From the NCBI RefSeq assembly GCF_002929215.1, contig NZ_PJII01000005.1, positions 179,122 to 243,121 of the forward strand: a stretch of 64,000 nucleotides of DNA, in the 5' to 3' direction. The position numbers were made by a program, and so were the translations under genes. Shown here piece after piece: positions 56,687 to 64,000 of this stretch (the stretch's first letter is position 1; every line of letters starts with the position of its first letter). Source of the stretch: Arthrobacter sp. ZGTC412. Its GTDB lineage: Bacteria > Actinomycetota > Actinomycetes > Actinomycetales > Micrococcaceae. The notes beneath the pieces were generated by a model. The model had not been told where the DNA came from. It worked only from the letters and a program-made list of their open reading frames with translations, and did not search any database.

Positions 56687-56724
56687 GGGTGCGTGGTCAA
56701 GCTGGCGCTGCCCCTTACTTCTTG

Positions 56725-57245
56725 CATTGGCGCAGTATTGGTAGGCCCTTCTGATTCCATGATCCCCGGCCAGTGCGGCTTCCGGCACTCCGTCTGCCGC
56801 GCTCCGAACCATCTCCGCTGCGCGCTCAGGAGTGAGGGTCTTCTTGCGTCCGCGGCATGCCTCGCTGCCGGGCCAAGGTGATGCTCCCGCGATGGCGTTC
56901 CCTAATGAATGCCCGTTCGAATTCGGCGCAGGTGCACATCACCGGTTGGCTACGGGGGTTCCTCGCCTAATCCTTAACGAACTCCACGCGCACACCTGCA
57001 CTGGTCAACGTCTGGACCCCATGAGCGCAGGTCATCCTCACTCCGCGCGAGCCGGTCCAAGCTGTGGACCACGACGGTGTCTCCGTCGCGGGTGAAGCGC
57101 ATCAGTTCGGCCAGCTGTGGCTTGGCAATGTGTTGGCCGGCGGTCTTGTCGCTGAAGGTCCTGTCCAGGGCCTCGCCGTCCAGCTGGGCTTGGCGTTCTG
57201 GTCCAGGGTGCTGACCCTTGTATAACCAATTCGTTGACCTGCCAC
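56725..57245 (-). pseudogene. Frameshifted serine recombinase (Tn3 resolvase/invertase family)
   Basis: The minus strand reads GQRIGYTRVSTLDQNA at the 5' end (catalytic Ser in RVST), then after a frameshift QLDGEALDRTFSDKTAG and VVVHSLDRLARSEDDLR. After a damaged middle come AEFERAFIRERHRG and GRKKTLTPERAAEMVR, with a C-terminal EAALAGDHGIRRAYQY that corresponds to the HTH. At least two frameshifts and an internal deletion disrupt it. It is a dead mobile-element gene that ends close to the dehydratase promoter. Confidence 0.82.
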
Positions 57246-57368
57246 CAAAGTCTCCTACGCAGAAGGTGTCAGGATGAAATCTATGAATGCCTCAATAAAC
57301 TGTCTAGAAACGGCGGAGCAGGTCCTATTCTGACAACCGATTCGAAGGGTGCCTGACGTCAGGTTGGG

Positions 57369-57412
57369 GTGTGCCGTAGTTGCACTAGTGCACCGGTGCA
57401 ACTACGGCACAC
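57369..57412. repeat. Perfect 17-bp inverted repeat
   Basis: GTGTGCCGTAGTTGCAC (57369-57385) and GTGCAACTACGGCACAC (57396-57412) are separated by 10 bp. No T tract follows on either strand, so it is not a clear terminator. It could be a recombination or operator site left by the adjacent resolvase element. Confidence 0.85.
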
Positions 57413-57795
57413 AACTGAAGAGGCCACCATACGGTCTCCGGCGGAAGCTTGGTCAAATTCGGCTGAATACCGCCATGCAACGACTCGTTTGAAGCCTGCC
57501 TGACCTGGCGCAGCGGTCAGGCGGTTGGCCGATCCAATTTGCTTTGGGACATTGTCAGCTCAGCGTCGCTTGACGGGCCGGGTAGGAGGCCGAGAGAGCG
57601 GCGTCGACACCCCTGATGGATGGACAGCGGAGACTAGGTTCCGAACCCGGCGGCGTGCACCAATCGTTCCACATCACCGCATTTAGGAGAGCCTGGCCAA
57701 TGGCGAAGCCACGACCTGTGAGCCAAATCAGGCCGATCAGCGCACTTCGTATGGTCGTGGTAACGAGGATAACCATGATGCCCAAGGCCGTGAGT

Positions 57796-57921
57796 ACGTG
57801 GAAAACGACGTGCTGAAGGTCGCACCGCCAAGGAAATCCGCCACTGCATCAAACGCTACATGGCCCGCCTCATTTATCGGACGCACAATTCTCCATCTGA
57901 AGGCCTGGACTTCGCTTGACA
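57796..57921 (+). pseudogene. IS110-family transposase C-terminal fragment
   Basis: One frame reads RGKRRAEGRTAKEIRHCIKR, then YMARLIYRTHNS, ending in a stop. This resembles the RRTAEGxSxxEIxRCxKRYxAR-xYR end of IS110-type transposases. The rest of the transposase is absent. The match is from memory and short, so it is only a probable relic. Confidence 0.5.
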
Positions 57922-58217
57922 CTTAGCCAATGTGCCTGTTTGCCACTTGACGCAGCGCTGCCTGAGGGGTTCAATTATAGAACTTCCTTTACTCAACGCA
58001 TTGATTGTCATGATCTTTCAACGAGCAAAGCGTTCTGAACTTTGCCTTCAAAGAACAATCGTCTGGGCCAACCTGGAAGCGCGACAATCTTGGCTGATCA
58101 GAAGACAAGTGTTGCTGATCAGAACACAAATCCGTGACCAGCTCGGGAACCATGGATTCTCCTAAGCAAACGTCTGGTCTCCCCGCAGGATTTCCTGACA
58201 GTTGCACAAGGTTCAAT

Positions 58218-58253
58218 AACAGGAACGTACGAGAGAACAGGAACGTACGAGAG
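58218..58253. repeat. 18-bp tandem direct repeat upstream of the secreted-protein gene
   Basis: AACAGGAACGTACGAGAG occurs twice in exact tandem, each unit containing the palindrome CGTACG or GTAC. The pair lies 129 bp upstream of the 58382 start and may be a regulator-binding site. Confidence 0.85.
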
Positions 58254-58381
58254 GGCAATTCCGGATGACTTGAAGGAGTGCTCGGACGATGACCTACTGC
58301 AGTAGTCCCCGCGCTCCTGACCGACCACAGTCGGAAGGCTTACTCTTGGAATCCAGAGCACAAGTCACACGGAGGGGCATT

Positions 58382-58957
58382 GTGCGAGACATAAGTTCGG
58401 TGAACCACCGAGGGGGCGTCTTTGCCACGCTGGCCAGCGCTGCTCTCGTAATTTCGGCTTTTACGGGCGCTGGCCCTGCTAGTGCCCACCACACTAGCTG
58501 CTATTTCGAAAATCGAAATCCCAGCCCATACGGTTCGTATGACAAGTACGCTGCCGGATCAAAAGCAATGCAGTTTTATGTTCCGGTAGAAGGCGGAGGC
58601 GTGCGCGGCACCCGAGTCAGATTCTACCCCGAGCTCCACGGGCACGCTCACAGCTGCCTTGCCTGGGAGGCAACAAATTTCGCATCCATGCAGGCCGCCC
58701 CTCACGGGGAGTGGCTCTACCTGTCCACGCAGTACTGGAACTCTTCGACGCGGCAATGGGTAGTGGCAGGAACTACTTGGTTGAATAACCAGTATCGTAC
58801 GCAGAGTAAACGGTGGAAGTTGGATTATGCCAGCCCAAAGACCTTCACGCACGCCAGGGTTGTAGCGTGGTGGTACAAGGATGGCGTGTACTCGAACTCT
58901 CGCTCAATGACTTGTACGCTCGGCTCCCACGGCCAATCCTCGTATAGCTGCTCCTAA
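58382..58957 (+). CDS. Secreted protein of unknown function (191 aa)
   Basis: The GTG at 58382 follows GGAGGGG; the ORF opens earlier at 58289 but without RBS. The signal peptide FATLASAALVISAFTG ends at a likely ASA cleavage site before HHTSC. The mature chain of about 150 residues is rich in Tyr, Trp, Ser and His, has four Cys (HTSC, HSCLAW, SMTC, YSCS) that could form two disulfides, and shows alternating beta-type segments such as YLSTQYWNSSTRQWVVAGTT. No family was recognised. It lies between mobile-element relics, and codon use looks less GC-biased than in core genes. Confidence 0.7.
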   Translation: MRDISSVNHRGGVFATLASAALVISAFTGAGPASAHHTSCYFENRNPSPYGSYDKYAAGSKAMQFYVPVEGGGVRGTRVRFYPELHGHAHSCLAWEATNFASMQAAPHGEWLYLSTQYWNSSTRQWVVAGTTWLNNQYRTQSKRWKLDYASPKTFTHARVVAWWYKDGVYSNSRSMTCTLGSHGQSSYSCS

Positions 58958-58967
58958 TTGACCGGCA

Positions 58968-59018
58968 CGAGGTGGGCAGTTATGCTGCCCTGCCACCTCG
59001 CACCGGGCAGCATAACTG
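58968..59018 (+). other. Overlapping hairpins after the first secreted-protein gene
   Basis: CGAGGTGGGCA (58968) pairs with TGCCACCTCG (58991) with one bulge, while CAGTTATGCTGCCC (58977) pairs perfectly with GGGCAGCATAACTG (59005). The arms are interleaved A-B-A'-B', so only one helix can fully form. No T run follows, which argues against an ordinary terminator. The second secreted-protein gene starts 185 bp downstream. Confidence 0.7.
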
Positions 59019-59202
59019 TTCGCTCGTCATCCTGGGCGCTCTGAGACAATCGAAGGAGCTCGGCCTAAGAAAGCCCACGCTCGCATATAACATCTGGTTA
59101 TGCCCCCTCTTCCATCTTAAAGGCGTGACTCAACAAAGCACACCGTGCAAGCCCTTTTCTACAGTCCGCTATTGAGCCACATCCTAATCTCAGGAAACAG
59201 GA

Positions 59203-59718
59203 ATGGAACGCAATTATAAGTCGCATTCGTGGAAAGTTCTGACTGCGCACATCTCGGTTGGGGTCCTTGTCTTCGCAGGGCTCACTCTGAGTCCGGGTGA
59301 CAAAGCCGAGGCTCACGGTGATCCTTTTCATGAGGTACGAGGCATCGACTGCGGTTATATCGGGAGCTTTGGGCGTGTGCGCTCCTACCCGCCCCGCCAA
59401 GTTGTGTCCTCATATCCCAGCACTTTCGCAAACGGTCAGGTCGTGAAGTGGAATCCTGTACTCTATAGGTGGAACGGGCAGCACTATATCAAATGGACGC
59501 CTCTGTTCAATTGGCCCGCATATGCCTACGTTAGCAGTTATGGCATAAGCCAGGGGGTAAACGGTGGCTGGCGCAACAGTTCGGGACACGGGCAATTAAT
59601 TTTCGTACCTTTCGATCGATTGCCTTCTGGCACCTATACCGTGCTGAATCAACTCCATTGGACGGGTACGAATGTTTACCACAGCCAGTGGGCACTTAAC
59701 AGTTGCGCTATATCGTAA
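59203..59718 (+). CDS. Secreted protein of unknown function (171 aa)
   Basis: It starts MERNYKSHSWKVLTA with CAGGAAACAGGA as the ribosome binding region. A signal peptide (HISVGVLVFAGLTLS) probably ends AEA before HGDPF. The mature chain is rich in Trp and Tyr (VVKWNPVLYRWNGQHYIKW, WPAYAYVSSYG) with two Cys, one near each end (DCGY and NSCAIS), and beta-strand character. It resembles its neighbour in size, secretion and aromatic richness but not clearly in alignment. The function is unknown. It could be a wall, matrix or predation-related protein; that is speculation. Confidence 0.7.
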   Translation: MERNYKSHSWKVLTAHISVGVLVFAGLTLSPGDKAEAHGDPFHEVRGIDCGYIGSFGRVRSYPPRQVVSSYPSTFANGQVVKWNPVLYRWNGQHYIKWTPLFNWPAYAYVSSYGISQGVNGGWRNSSGHGQLIFVPFDRLPSGTYTVLNQLHWTGTNVYHSQWALNSCAIS

Positions 59719-60338
59719 CCTGGCCTCGAATTTCATTGGCTGCCTGAGCCCGTCACCCGGTCGGACTACCCGGTGCCTGCCTGAGGGTTCTGAGGGGTTC
59801 GGTATTGTGGGCTCGCTACCTGACGATGCCACCGAGGCGGACGTCCTCGAGCAGCACACGGATGTGCGACCCGGCAGTCCAGGCCATGCGGGGATAGCGG
59901 GCGTGGCGGAAGGAAACGCCGCGGAGGCAGACCTGGTCGAACAGGCCCTGGCGCCCCTTTCGATGACGAAGAGGACTACCTGACGCCCATAGCGAGACGT
60001 TGTAGAAGATGAACGGCCGCGATGCCCGGCTGCGGCCACGGCTGCGCATTTTCCCTCACGGGGGTGCTGCGCTAAAAGTGCGCGGTGCTCACGCATTTAT
60101 GGATGCTACTTCGAGTGGGTCCCTTCGTGTGCCCGAAGTCGGGTGTTGGCGGCCAGCCAGCAGGCATCGCCGAAAGTCCGGAAGCTTCCAGGTCCGGCGC
60201 CGCCCGCTGCGCCGTTTCGCTGTTGGACGACGGCTGTCTTTCCCCAAAACATCTTGCAAACTTATACTCAGGATGCTAGAAAATCTGTATCAACGGATAT
60301 AGATCCTGTCAGTTGTTGATGATCAAAGGAGGTATGTC
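59719..60338. other. Degenerate spacer between the secreted-protein and Hsp20 genes
   Basis: The segment 59815-59985 reads DDATEADVLEQHTD and EADLVEQALAP and, after a frameshift, FDDEEDY, like the acidic repeat tail of small actinobacterial hypothetical proteins; it is probably a relic. The rest shows no gene. A possible Hsp20 promoter lies in the final 80 bp, which is AT-rich (CTTATACTC, then GATATAGATC). Confidence 0.45.
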
Positions 60339-60761
60339 ATGTTGATGATGAGCGATTCGTTCCGCCAGTTGGGCCGGTTGACGCAGCAGGTGCTGGGCAC
60401 TGCGGCCCACCCTGCCGCAATGGCTTTGGATGCCTGGCGTGATGGTGATGAATTCGTGGTCGCGGTTGATCTGCCCGGCGTTGAGACTGAGTCGATCGAT
60501 GTAAACGTTGAGCAGAATGTCCTGAACATCCGCGCCGAGCGTCAGGTAGCCACTGGCGAAGGTCTGGAATTAATTGCTGCGGAGCGCCCGCGTGGTGTCT
60601 TTAGTCGCCAGCTGATCCTCGGCGAAGCGCTGGATACCGAAGGTGTGAAGGCCGGTTATGACAGCGGCGTCCTCACAATCCGCATCCCGGTAGCTCAGAA
60701 AGCCCAGCCTCGGAAGATCGAAATCACCTCCGGAGACGGCGCGCAGCAGATTAGCGCCTAA
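60339..60761 (+). CDS. Hsp20/alpha-crystallin family small heat-shock protein
   Basis: 140 residues. The ATG follows AAAGGAGG closely. The alpha-crystallin domain is present: WRDGDEFVVAVDLPGVETESIDVNVEQNVLNIRAER near residues 33-68, then RPRGVFSRQLILGE, and GYDSGVLTIRIP with the conserved G-x-L motif. The C-terminal KIEITSGDG contains the I-x-I-like tail used for oligomer contacts. It holds unfolded proteins in an ATP-independent way. Adjacent sequence shows no convincing HspR (HAIR) site. Confidence 0.93.
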   Translation: MLMMSDSFRQLGRLTQQVLGTAAHPAAMALDAWRDGDEFVVAVDLPGVETESIDVNVEQNVLNIRAERQVATGEGLELIAAERPRGVFSRQLILGEALDTEGVKAGYDSGVLTIRIPVAQKAQPRKIEITSGDGAQQISA

Positions 60762-61324
60762 CAGAACGGGAGGATGCTGAAGCCGGGCTGCCTAAAGGGC
60801 GGTTTGCTTCCCATCAGGAGCAGCGACGCTGAGTTTCGGATGCGCAGCATCAGGGCATAAACACCTTTCCCGAGGCCGTCCCCCTTACTGAGCTGGGGCG
60901 AATTCTTCGGATGCTGCCGCGCACGGCAGTAGGCGCAGGCAAGCTTGGGTCCTTTGTCTACTGGACCCGGATTCCGGACGCTCCAGCGCCTTTCCAGCTT
61001 CCGTCCTCCAGCCCGGTGAATGGGGTGGTGATCAGGCGTTGGCGCCCCTTGAAGACCGGACCGCGGCCTGTTGCCTGTCGCTGACTCTCTGCCCATGCCG
61101 GGCAGCGGCTGCTTTGGGCCTCGGTTTAATTTCACAGCCTTCTTCAAGGTGGCGGCTTTACGCTGTCTGCACCTGACCGGCTCGCCAGACCTCATGACTT
61201 GTTCCGGCCGGGACGTCGGGCGGGCCAGCGTAACCCGCATGTAAGGCGAAGCCCGGCGGCCAGCTCCCGCTCCAGAGGCGTAACCTCACGCGGTTAGCGT
61301 CACCGGAGCGGCGTCACGGATTGG
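60762..61324. other. Intergenic region with no supportable gene
   Basis: The 563 bp contain a minus-strand ORF (60758-61240) and a plus-strand frame with segments such as LTELGRILRMLPRTAVGAG, but neither has an RBS or a recognised family. The last 40 bp upstream of 61325 should contain the peptidase promoter. Confidence 0.5.
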
Positions 61325-62440
61325 ATGGCAGAGATGCCCGACACCAGCGATGTCGCCCGGAACATGCGGCTGAAAGCCTTCAAGGATTGGAACGCCGCCC
61401 AGGCCCACCGACGACACCGCGCACGGGTGGCGGCCGCGGCTGCAGCTGTTGTGGTTTTGTTCGGTCTTCTGGCCGGATGTACCGGTGACCGCCCGGATTT
61501 CATCACCCCGGGCGCCGGTCCGGTGCCGGAAGGCACGGACGCCCGGACTGTACTGGAGGCCTTCAGGGGCCGGGGCATGATGAACCACCTCAAGGCGCTG
61601 CAGCGCGTCGCCGATGAGAATGGCGGCAACCGCGCCTCCGGCACGTCCGGGTACGAGAACTCAGCCCGTTACATCGAAGAGCAGCTGCGCGCCGCGGGGT
61701 ATTCACCCGTCCGGCAGACGTTCAGCTACCAGCGCGATGACGAGACCCTAGAGTCCTTCAACATCCTCGCCGACACCGAGGGCAGTGCCGACTACACGAT
61801 TGTCGTGGGAGGGCATTTGGACTCCGTGCGACGCGGCCCGGGAATCAACGACAATGGCAGCGGCGTCGCGGCAGTACTGGAAACCGCCCGGTGGATGAAG
61901 GAGTCCGGGATCAAGCCGGCGAACAGGGTCCGCTTCGCGTTCTGGGCAGCTGAAGAGAATGACTTTGATGGTTCCCGGCATTACGTCCAGGAATTGAGCA
62001 AAACCGAGATCCGCAGGACTGCGGCATACCTGAATGTGGACATGGCGGCCTCGCCTAACGGTGTGAGGTCCTTCCACGACGGCGACGGGTCCGATTTCGG
62101 GGACGCCGGCCCGGGTGGTTCGGAAGAAATAGAGGACGTCTTCTCCCGCTACTTTAGGGAGAACTCTCTGCCAGCGGAAAGCACAGTCTTCGACGGTGGA
62201 TCCGACTACGGACCGTTCGTGAAGGTTGGGATCCCAAGCGGGGGGCTGTTCTCCGGCGACGTGGAACGCAAAACCAACGCCCAGGCACAGGCCTACGGCG
62301 GTGAGGCCGGAGAGGACCTTGATTCCTGCTACCACAAGGCCTGCGACACCATCAAAAACATCAACCCGGAACTGCTCGAGGACATGTCGGGCGCCCTCGC
62401 CTTCGCCACCGTGTCCTTCGCCATGGCCCAGCAGGGATAA
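61325..62440 (+). CDS. M28-family metallopeptidase, probable lipoprotein
   Basis: 371 residues. A basic N-region is followed by VVVLFGLLAGC, a lipobox at about residue 52, so it is probably an exported lipoprotein or anchored enzyme. Zinc ligands of the M28 fold are visible: GGHLDSV, GINDNGSG, AAEENDFDGS, YLNVDMAAS and CYHKACD. SFYN-type aminopeptidase motifs follow the usual order. It probably releases N-terminal amino acids outside the membrane. Alternative starts at 61334 and 61367 would shorten the unusually long N-region. Confidence 0.9.
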   Translation: MAEMPDTSDVARNMRLKAFKDWNAAQAHRRHRARVAAAAAAVVVLFGLLAGCTGDRPDFITPGAGPVPEGTDARTVLEAFRGRGMMNHLKALQRVADENGGNRASGTSGYENSARYIEEQLRAAGYSPVRQTFSYQRDDETLESFNILADTEGSADYTIVVGGHLDSVRRGPGINDNGSGVAAVLETARWMKESGIKPANRVRFAFWAAEENDFDGSRHYVQELSKTEIRRTAAYLNVDMAASPNGVRSFHDGDGSDFGDAGPGGSEEIEDVFSRYFRENSLPAESTVFDGGSDYGPFVKVGIPSGGLFSGDVERKTNAQAQAYGGEAGEDLDSCYHKACDTIKNINPELLEDMSGALAFATVSFAMAQQG

Positions 62441-62654
62441 CCAGCACGGGTGGACCGTGTGGTGCCGGAACGCGTCCGGTCTCTGCTTCCCGCACAAGGG
62501 TTTTCCAATTTGGGTTGCCTGGCTGAGTTCCTTAACGGTATGTCCCTTGGGGTGGAGGCGCAGATGAATTCGCAATGCTTTGCTGCCCACTAAAGGCGGC
62601 GTTCGATTCGGCTTCCGCCGGCAGCTGCCTGCGGCCTTGCCACTTAATGCAAGT

Positions 62655-62945
62655 TCACAGGCTGTTCAAAGGTTCCAAAATTAGGATCCGTGCAGGGCAA
62701 CCAGGAGTGCCAAGCCGGTAACAAGACGTAAATTCATGGCAGTCTGGGTAACCTGGCGCCACGGCGTCATCCACGACTTCGAGCAGGCGGTGCTCGCCGG
62801 CGCGCGCGGTACGACCCGACTTCCACCTATCCGTTGGCGCGGCGACGGCGCTGGTGTCAGCGCTGGCACTGGCCGCCGGTGCCGAGTCGTGGGCTGTACC
62901 GGCGGGGGAGTTGCAACCGGTGAGCAGGACGGCAGCCATAAGCAC
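62655..62945 (-). CDS. Possible small lipoprotein, perhaps decayed
   Basis: 96 residues: MLMAAVLLTGC (lipobox) followed by an Ala/Ser-rich linker and WKSGRTARAGEHRLL. The hydrophobic signal is very short, the RBS is poor and the C-terminal part has no recognised domain, so it may be a remnant of a longer lipoprotein gene truncated at the N-terminus. Confidence 0.35.
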   Translation of the reverse strand: MLMAAVLLTGCNSPAGTAHDSAPAASASADTSAVAAPTDRWKSGRTARAGEHRLLEVVDDAVAPGYPDCHEFTSCYRLGTPGCPARILILEPLNSL

Positions 62946-63159
62946 ATTGGTGGCACCGAGGAGCGGGGCCCTGCTTGTAAACGAAGTAGGACCCCATTTT
63001 CATGCGTCGAACATAACTCGGCCCCTGAAGGCGAACAATGACTTTTGACCCAGCTTGGTTAGCTTCGGTAGGCCCGCCGTCCACATTCCAGTTCTCCGTG
63101 TCCTATTTTCACGCCGCCGCAAAAGACATGCCGAAGCGGGCTCCAGGGGTGAAGAGCAT

Positions 63160-63486
63160 TCATGCGCTCTCTCCCAGTGCCAGTAGAGACGCGATTGCTT
63201 TTGATGTGGGGTCATTGTGGGAATTGAGACACCAGGAAACCCTTGCCACAGAATCAGTAGGCGCAGCAGCAGTTCCGCGTCGGGAAGCACTCATCATGGC
63301 TGCACTTACCTGCTTCCTATATAGACCCCACATGAGTTCACTATGAAGCGGACAGGCAAGTTCCATCGGTCGAGCCGCTAGTCGGTCAAAAGTAATTGGT
63401 CCAAACAGGTCGTGATGAGGCGATAACGTCACTCCTGCCTCCCCGCAGCCAGCAACCGTACACTGGTTCGAAGTATCTATTTCCAA
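63160..63486 (-). CDS. Small hypothetical protein with Cys/His zinc-knuckle pattern
   Basis: 108 residues from a TTG preceded by AGAGGAAG. The N-terminus reads CTVAGCGEAG, then SPHHDLFGPITF and MELACPLHSELM, so four Cys and several His are spaced as a possible zinc-binding knuckle. The C-terminal 40 residues are low in complexity. No family was recognised. The RBS is the main support. Codon use is not strongly biased. Confidence 0.4.
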   Translation of the reverse strand: MEIDTSNQCTVAGCGEAGVTLSPHHDLFGPITFDRLAARPMELACPLHSELMWGLYRKQVSAAMMSASRRGTAAAPTDSVARVSWCLNSHNDPTSKAIASLLALGESA

Positions 63487-63740
63487 ACTTCCTCTCTTGC
63501 CGGTACTTCATGAATTGTCAGGGATGGTCAAAAGGTGAGCGCTTTCGCGGGCTGAAAAGTGAGCCACTTTGACACTGGTAATTCCGCCGTACTCCGTCGC
63601 CGAACCGTTCCCTTCCATACTGCGGCCAGGCTCATGAGAGGAACCTGAGAACGGCATAGGCTCTCATTGCATCGGGACGGTTCAGGTTGAATCCTTGGAC
63701 TATGGTTCAACCGAATCCGTAGTCCGCCGCTGCGCTTCCG
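63487..63740. other. Spacer with an IS21-like terminal sequence relic
   Basis: Around 63535-63582 the sequence GTGAGCCACTTTGACACTG (read on the other strand as AGTGTCAAAGTGGCTCAC) resembles the ends of IS21-family elements. No transposase gene is present. The rest holds the presumed promoter of the kinase gene at 63741. Confidence 0.35.
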
Positions 63741-64000
63741 ATGCGGGTACTAGAGAAAACACGGCGAAAGCGTGGGGTGCGGCGCGGACTCCGATGGCAA
63801 TCCACTGTGGCGGCGGTGGCCGTCGTCGCCGTCGCCATGCTGACCGGAGGGTTACTGCTGCTCCAGACACTGGGGTCGGCGCTCGTTTCCAGTACTGACA
63901 GCCTGCTACGGTCCAAGGTCCAAGACGTAGCGGTCCTGATTCAAAACGACCATGCCGAAGAAGCCACCCGGGCGGTCGCCGGCACCGTGAATAAAGACCC
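63741..64000 (+). CDS. Probable sensor histidine kinase (partial)
   Basis: The first 86 codons are visible; the gene runs off the right edge. A basic N-terminus (MRVLEKTRRKRGVRRG) precedes a transmembrane helix (VAAVAVVAVAMLTGGLLLL) and the beginning of an extracytoplasmic sensing segment (SSTDSLLRSKVQDVAVLIQN). The layout fits the input half of a two-component sensor kinase, but no kinase motif is in the window. An in-frame stop 21 bases upstream supports this start. Confidence 0.6.
   Translation, partial: MRVLEKTRRKRGVRRGLRWQSTVAAVAVVAVAMLTGGLLLLQTLGSALVSSTDSLLRSKVQDVAVLIQNDHAEEATRAVAGTVNKD

Larger units (their letters stand above)
57246..58381. other. Spacer with element relics, inverted and tandem repeats
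   Basis: No intact gene is supportable here. It holds a perfect 17-bp inverted repeat at 57369-57412, an IS110-like fragment at about 57796-57921, imperfect direct repeats at 58090-58131 and a perfect 18-bp tandem repeat at 58218-58253. The minus-strand frame at 57555-57785 encodes hydrophobic segments (MGIMVILVTTTIRSALIGLI) and could be a membrane-protein fragment, but has no RBS. GC content is lower than in the core genes. Confidence 0.6.

Noticed and set aside
58218-58253. Possible CRISPR array
   Set aside because: The two repeats are directly adjacent without spacers, and no cas gene is present in the window.
58968-59018. Compact H-type pseudoknot formed by both helices at once
   Set aside because: Stems of 10-14 bp with essentially no connecting loop bases are sterically unlikely; exclusive hairpins fit better.
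60230-60338. HspR (HAIR) operator before hsp20
   Set aside because: No CTTGAGT-N7-ACTCAAG-like inverted repeat could be found in the upstream sequence.
60758-61240. Minus-strand ORF of 160 residues after hsp20
   Set aside because: No RBS, unusual composition and no family resemblance.

Overview
The window is a 64-kb piece of a high-GC actinobacterial chromosome centred on the replication origin. Gene content and order (murJ, trxBA, parBA, rsmG, khpB, yidC, yidD, rnpA, rpmH, dnaA, dnaN, gnd, recF, DUF721, gyrB, gyrA, then crgA/srtE/pabA and a divergent pknB-pknA-pbpA-rodA-pstP-fhaB-fhaA operon) and the protein sequences point to Micrococcaceae, most likely Arthrobacter or Pseudarthrobacter. 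The genus is inferred from resemblance; no database search was possible.

Layout. 0-6.2 kb (mostly minus strand): start of a MecA-type penicillin-binding lipoprotein cut by the window edge, a CrtI-like FAD oxidoreductase coupled to a polytopic glycosyltransferase, two very small genes with strong Shine-Dalgarno sequences, a histidine phosphatase and the CCA-adding enzyme. 6.3-12.5 kb (plus): Nudix hydrolase, lipid II flippase MurJ, a free-standing MurJ-partner pseudokinase, and trxB-trxA behind a SigR/SigH-like promoter. 12.6-17.5 kb: about 5 kb with no credible intact gene, but with eight ParB-binding parS palindromes (seven perfect, one degenerate), a ninth lying inside parA, plus DnaA boxes and a decayed MoeB/ThiF fragment. 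17.5-23.3 kb (minus): parB, parA, rsmG, khpB, yidC, yidD, rnpA, rpmH. 23.3-36.1 kb (plus): oriC and the dnaA-to-gyrA block, then tRNA-Ile, a DLW-39-type micropeptide and tRNA-Ala.

36-44.5 kb mixes transport, glycosyltransfer, cyclophilin and rhomboid genes. A dense DnaA-box cluster flanks an AhpD-like gene at 40.7-41.8 kb. A Tag glycosylase that has lost its zinc ligands, CrgA, class E sortase, a 56-residue membrane protein and PabA/TrpG follow. 44.5-54.2 kb is the cell-wall growth and signalling operon on the minus strand. Its kinases, phosphatase and FHA adaptors probably act on MurJ and its pseudokinase partner encoded near 7-11 kb.

54.5-64 kb is accessory: tRNA-Leu, a GntR regulator with a sugar-acid dehydratase and two palindromic operators, then a patchy, lower-GC stretch. 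That stretch holds a frameshifted resolvase, IS110- and IS21-like relics, two unknown secreted proteins with repeat-rich leaders and overlapping hairpins, an Hsp20, an M28 peptidase and the start of a probable sensor kinase.

The main unusual features are the parS-studded non-coding domain beside parB, the extra DnaA-box clusters at 14.8-15.3 and 40.7-41.8 kb, overlapping alternative hairpins at 26.9 and 59.0 kb, and the secreted-protein pair at 58.4-59.7 kb.
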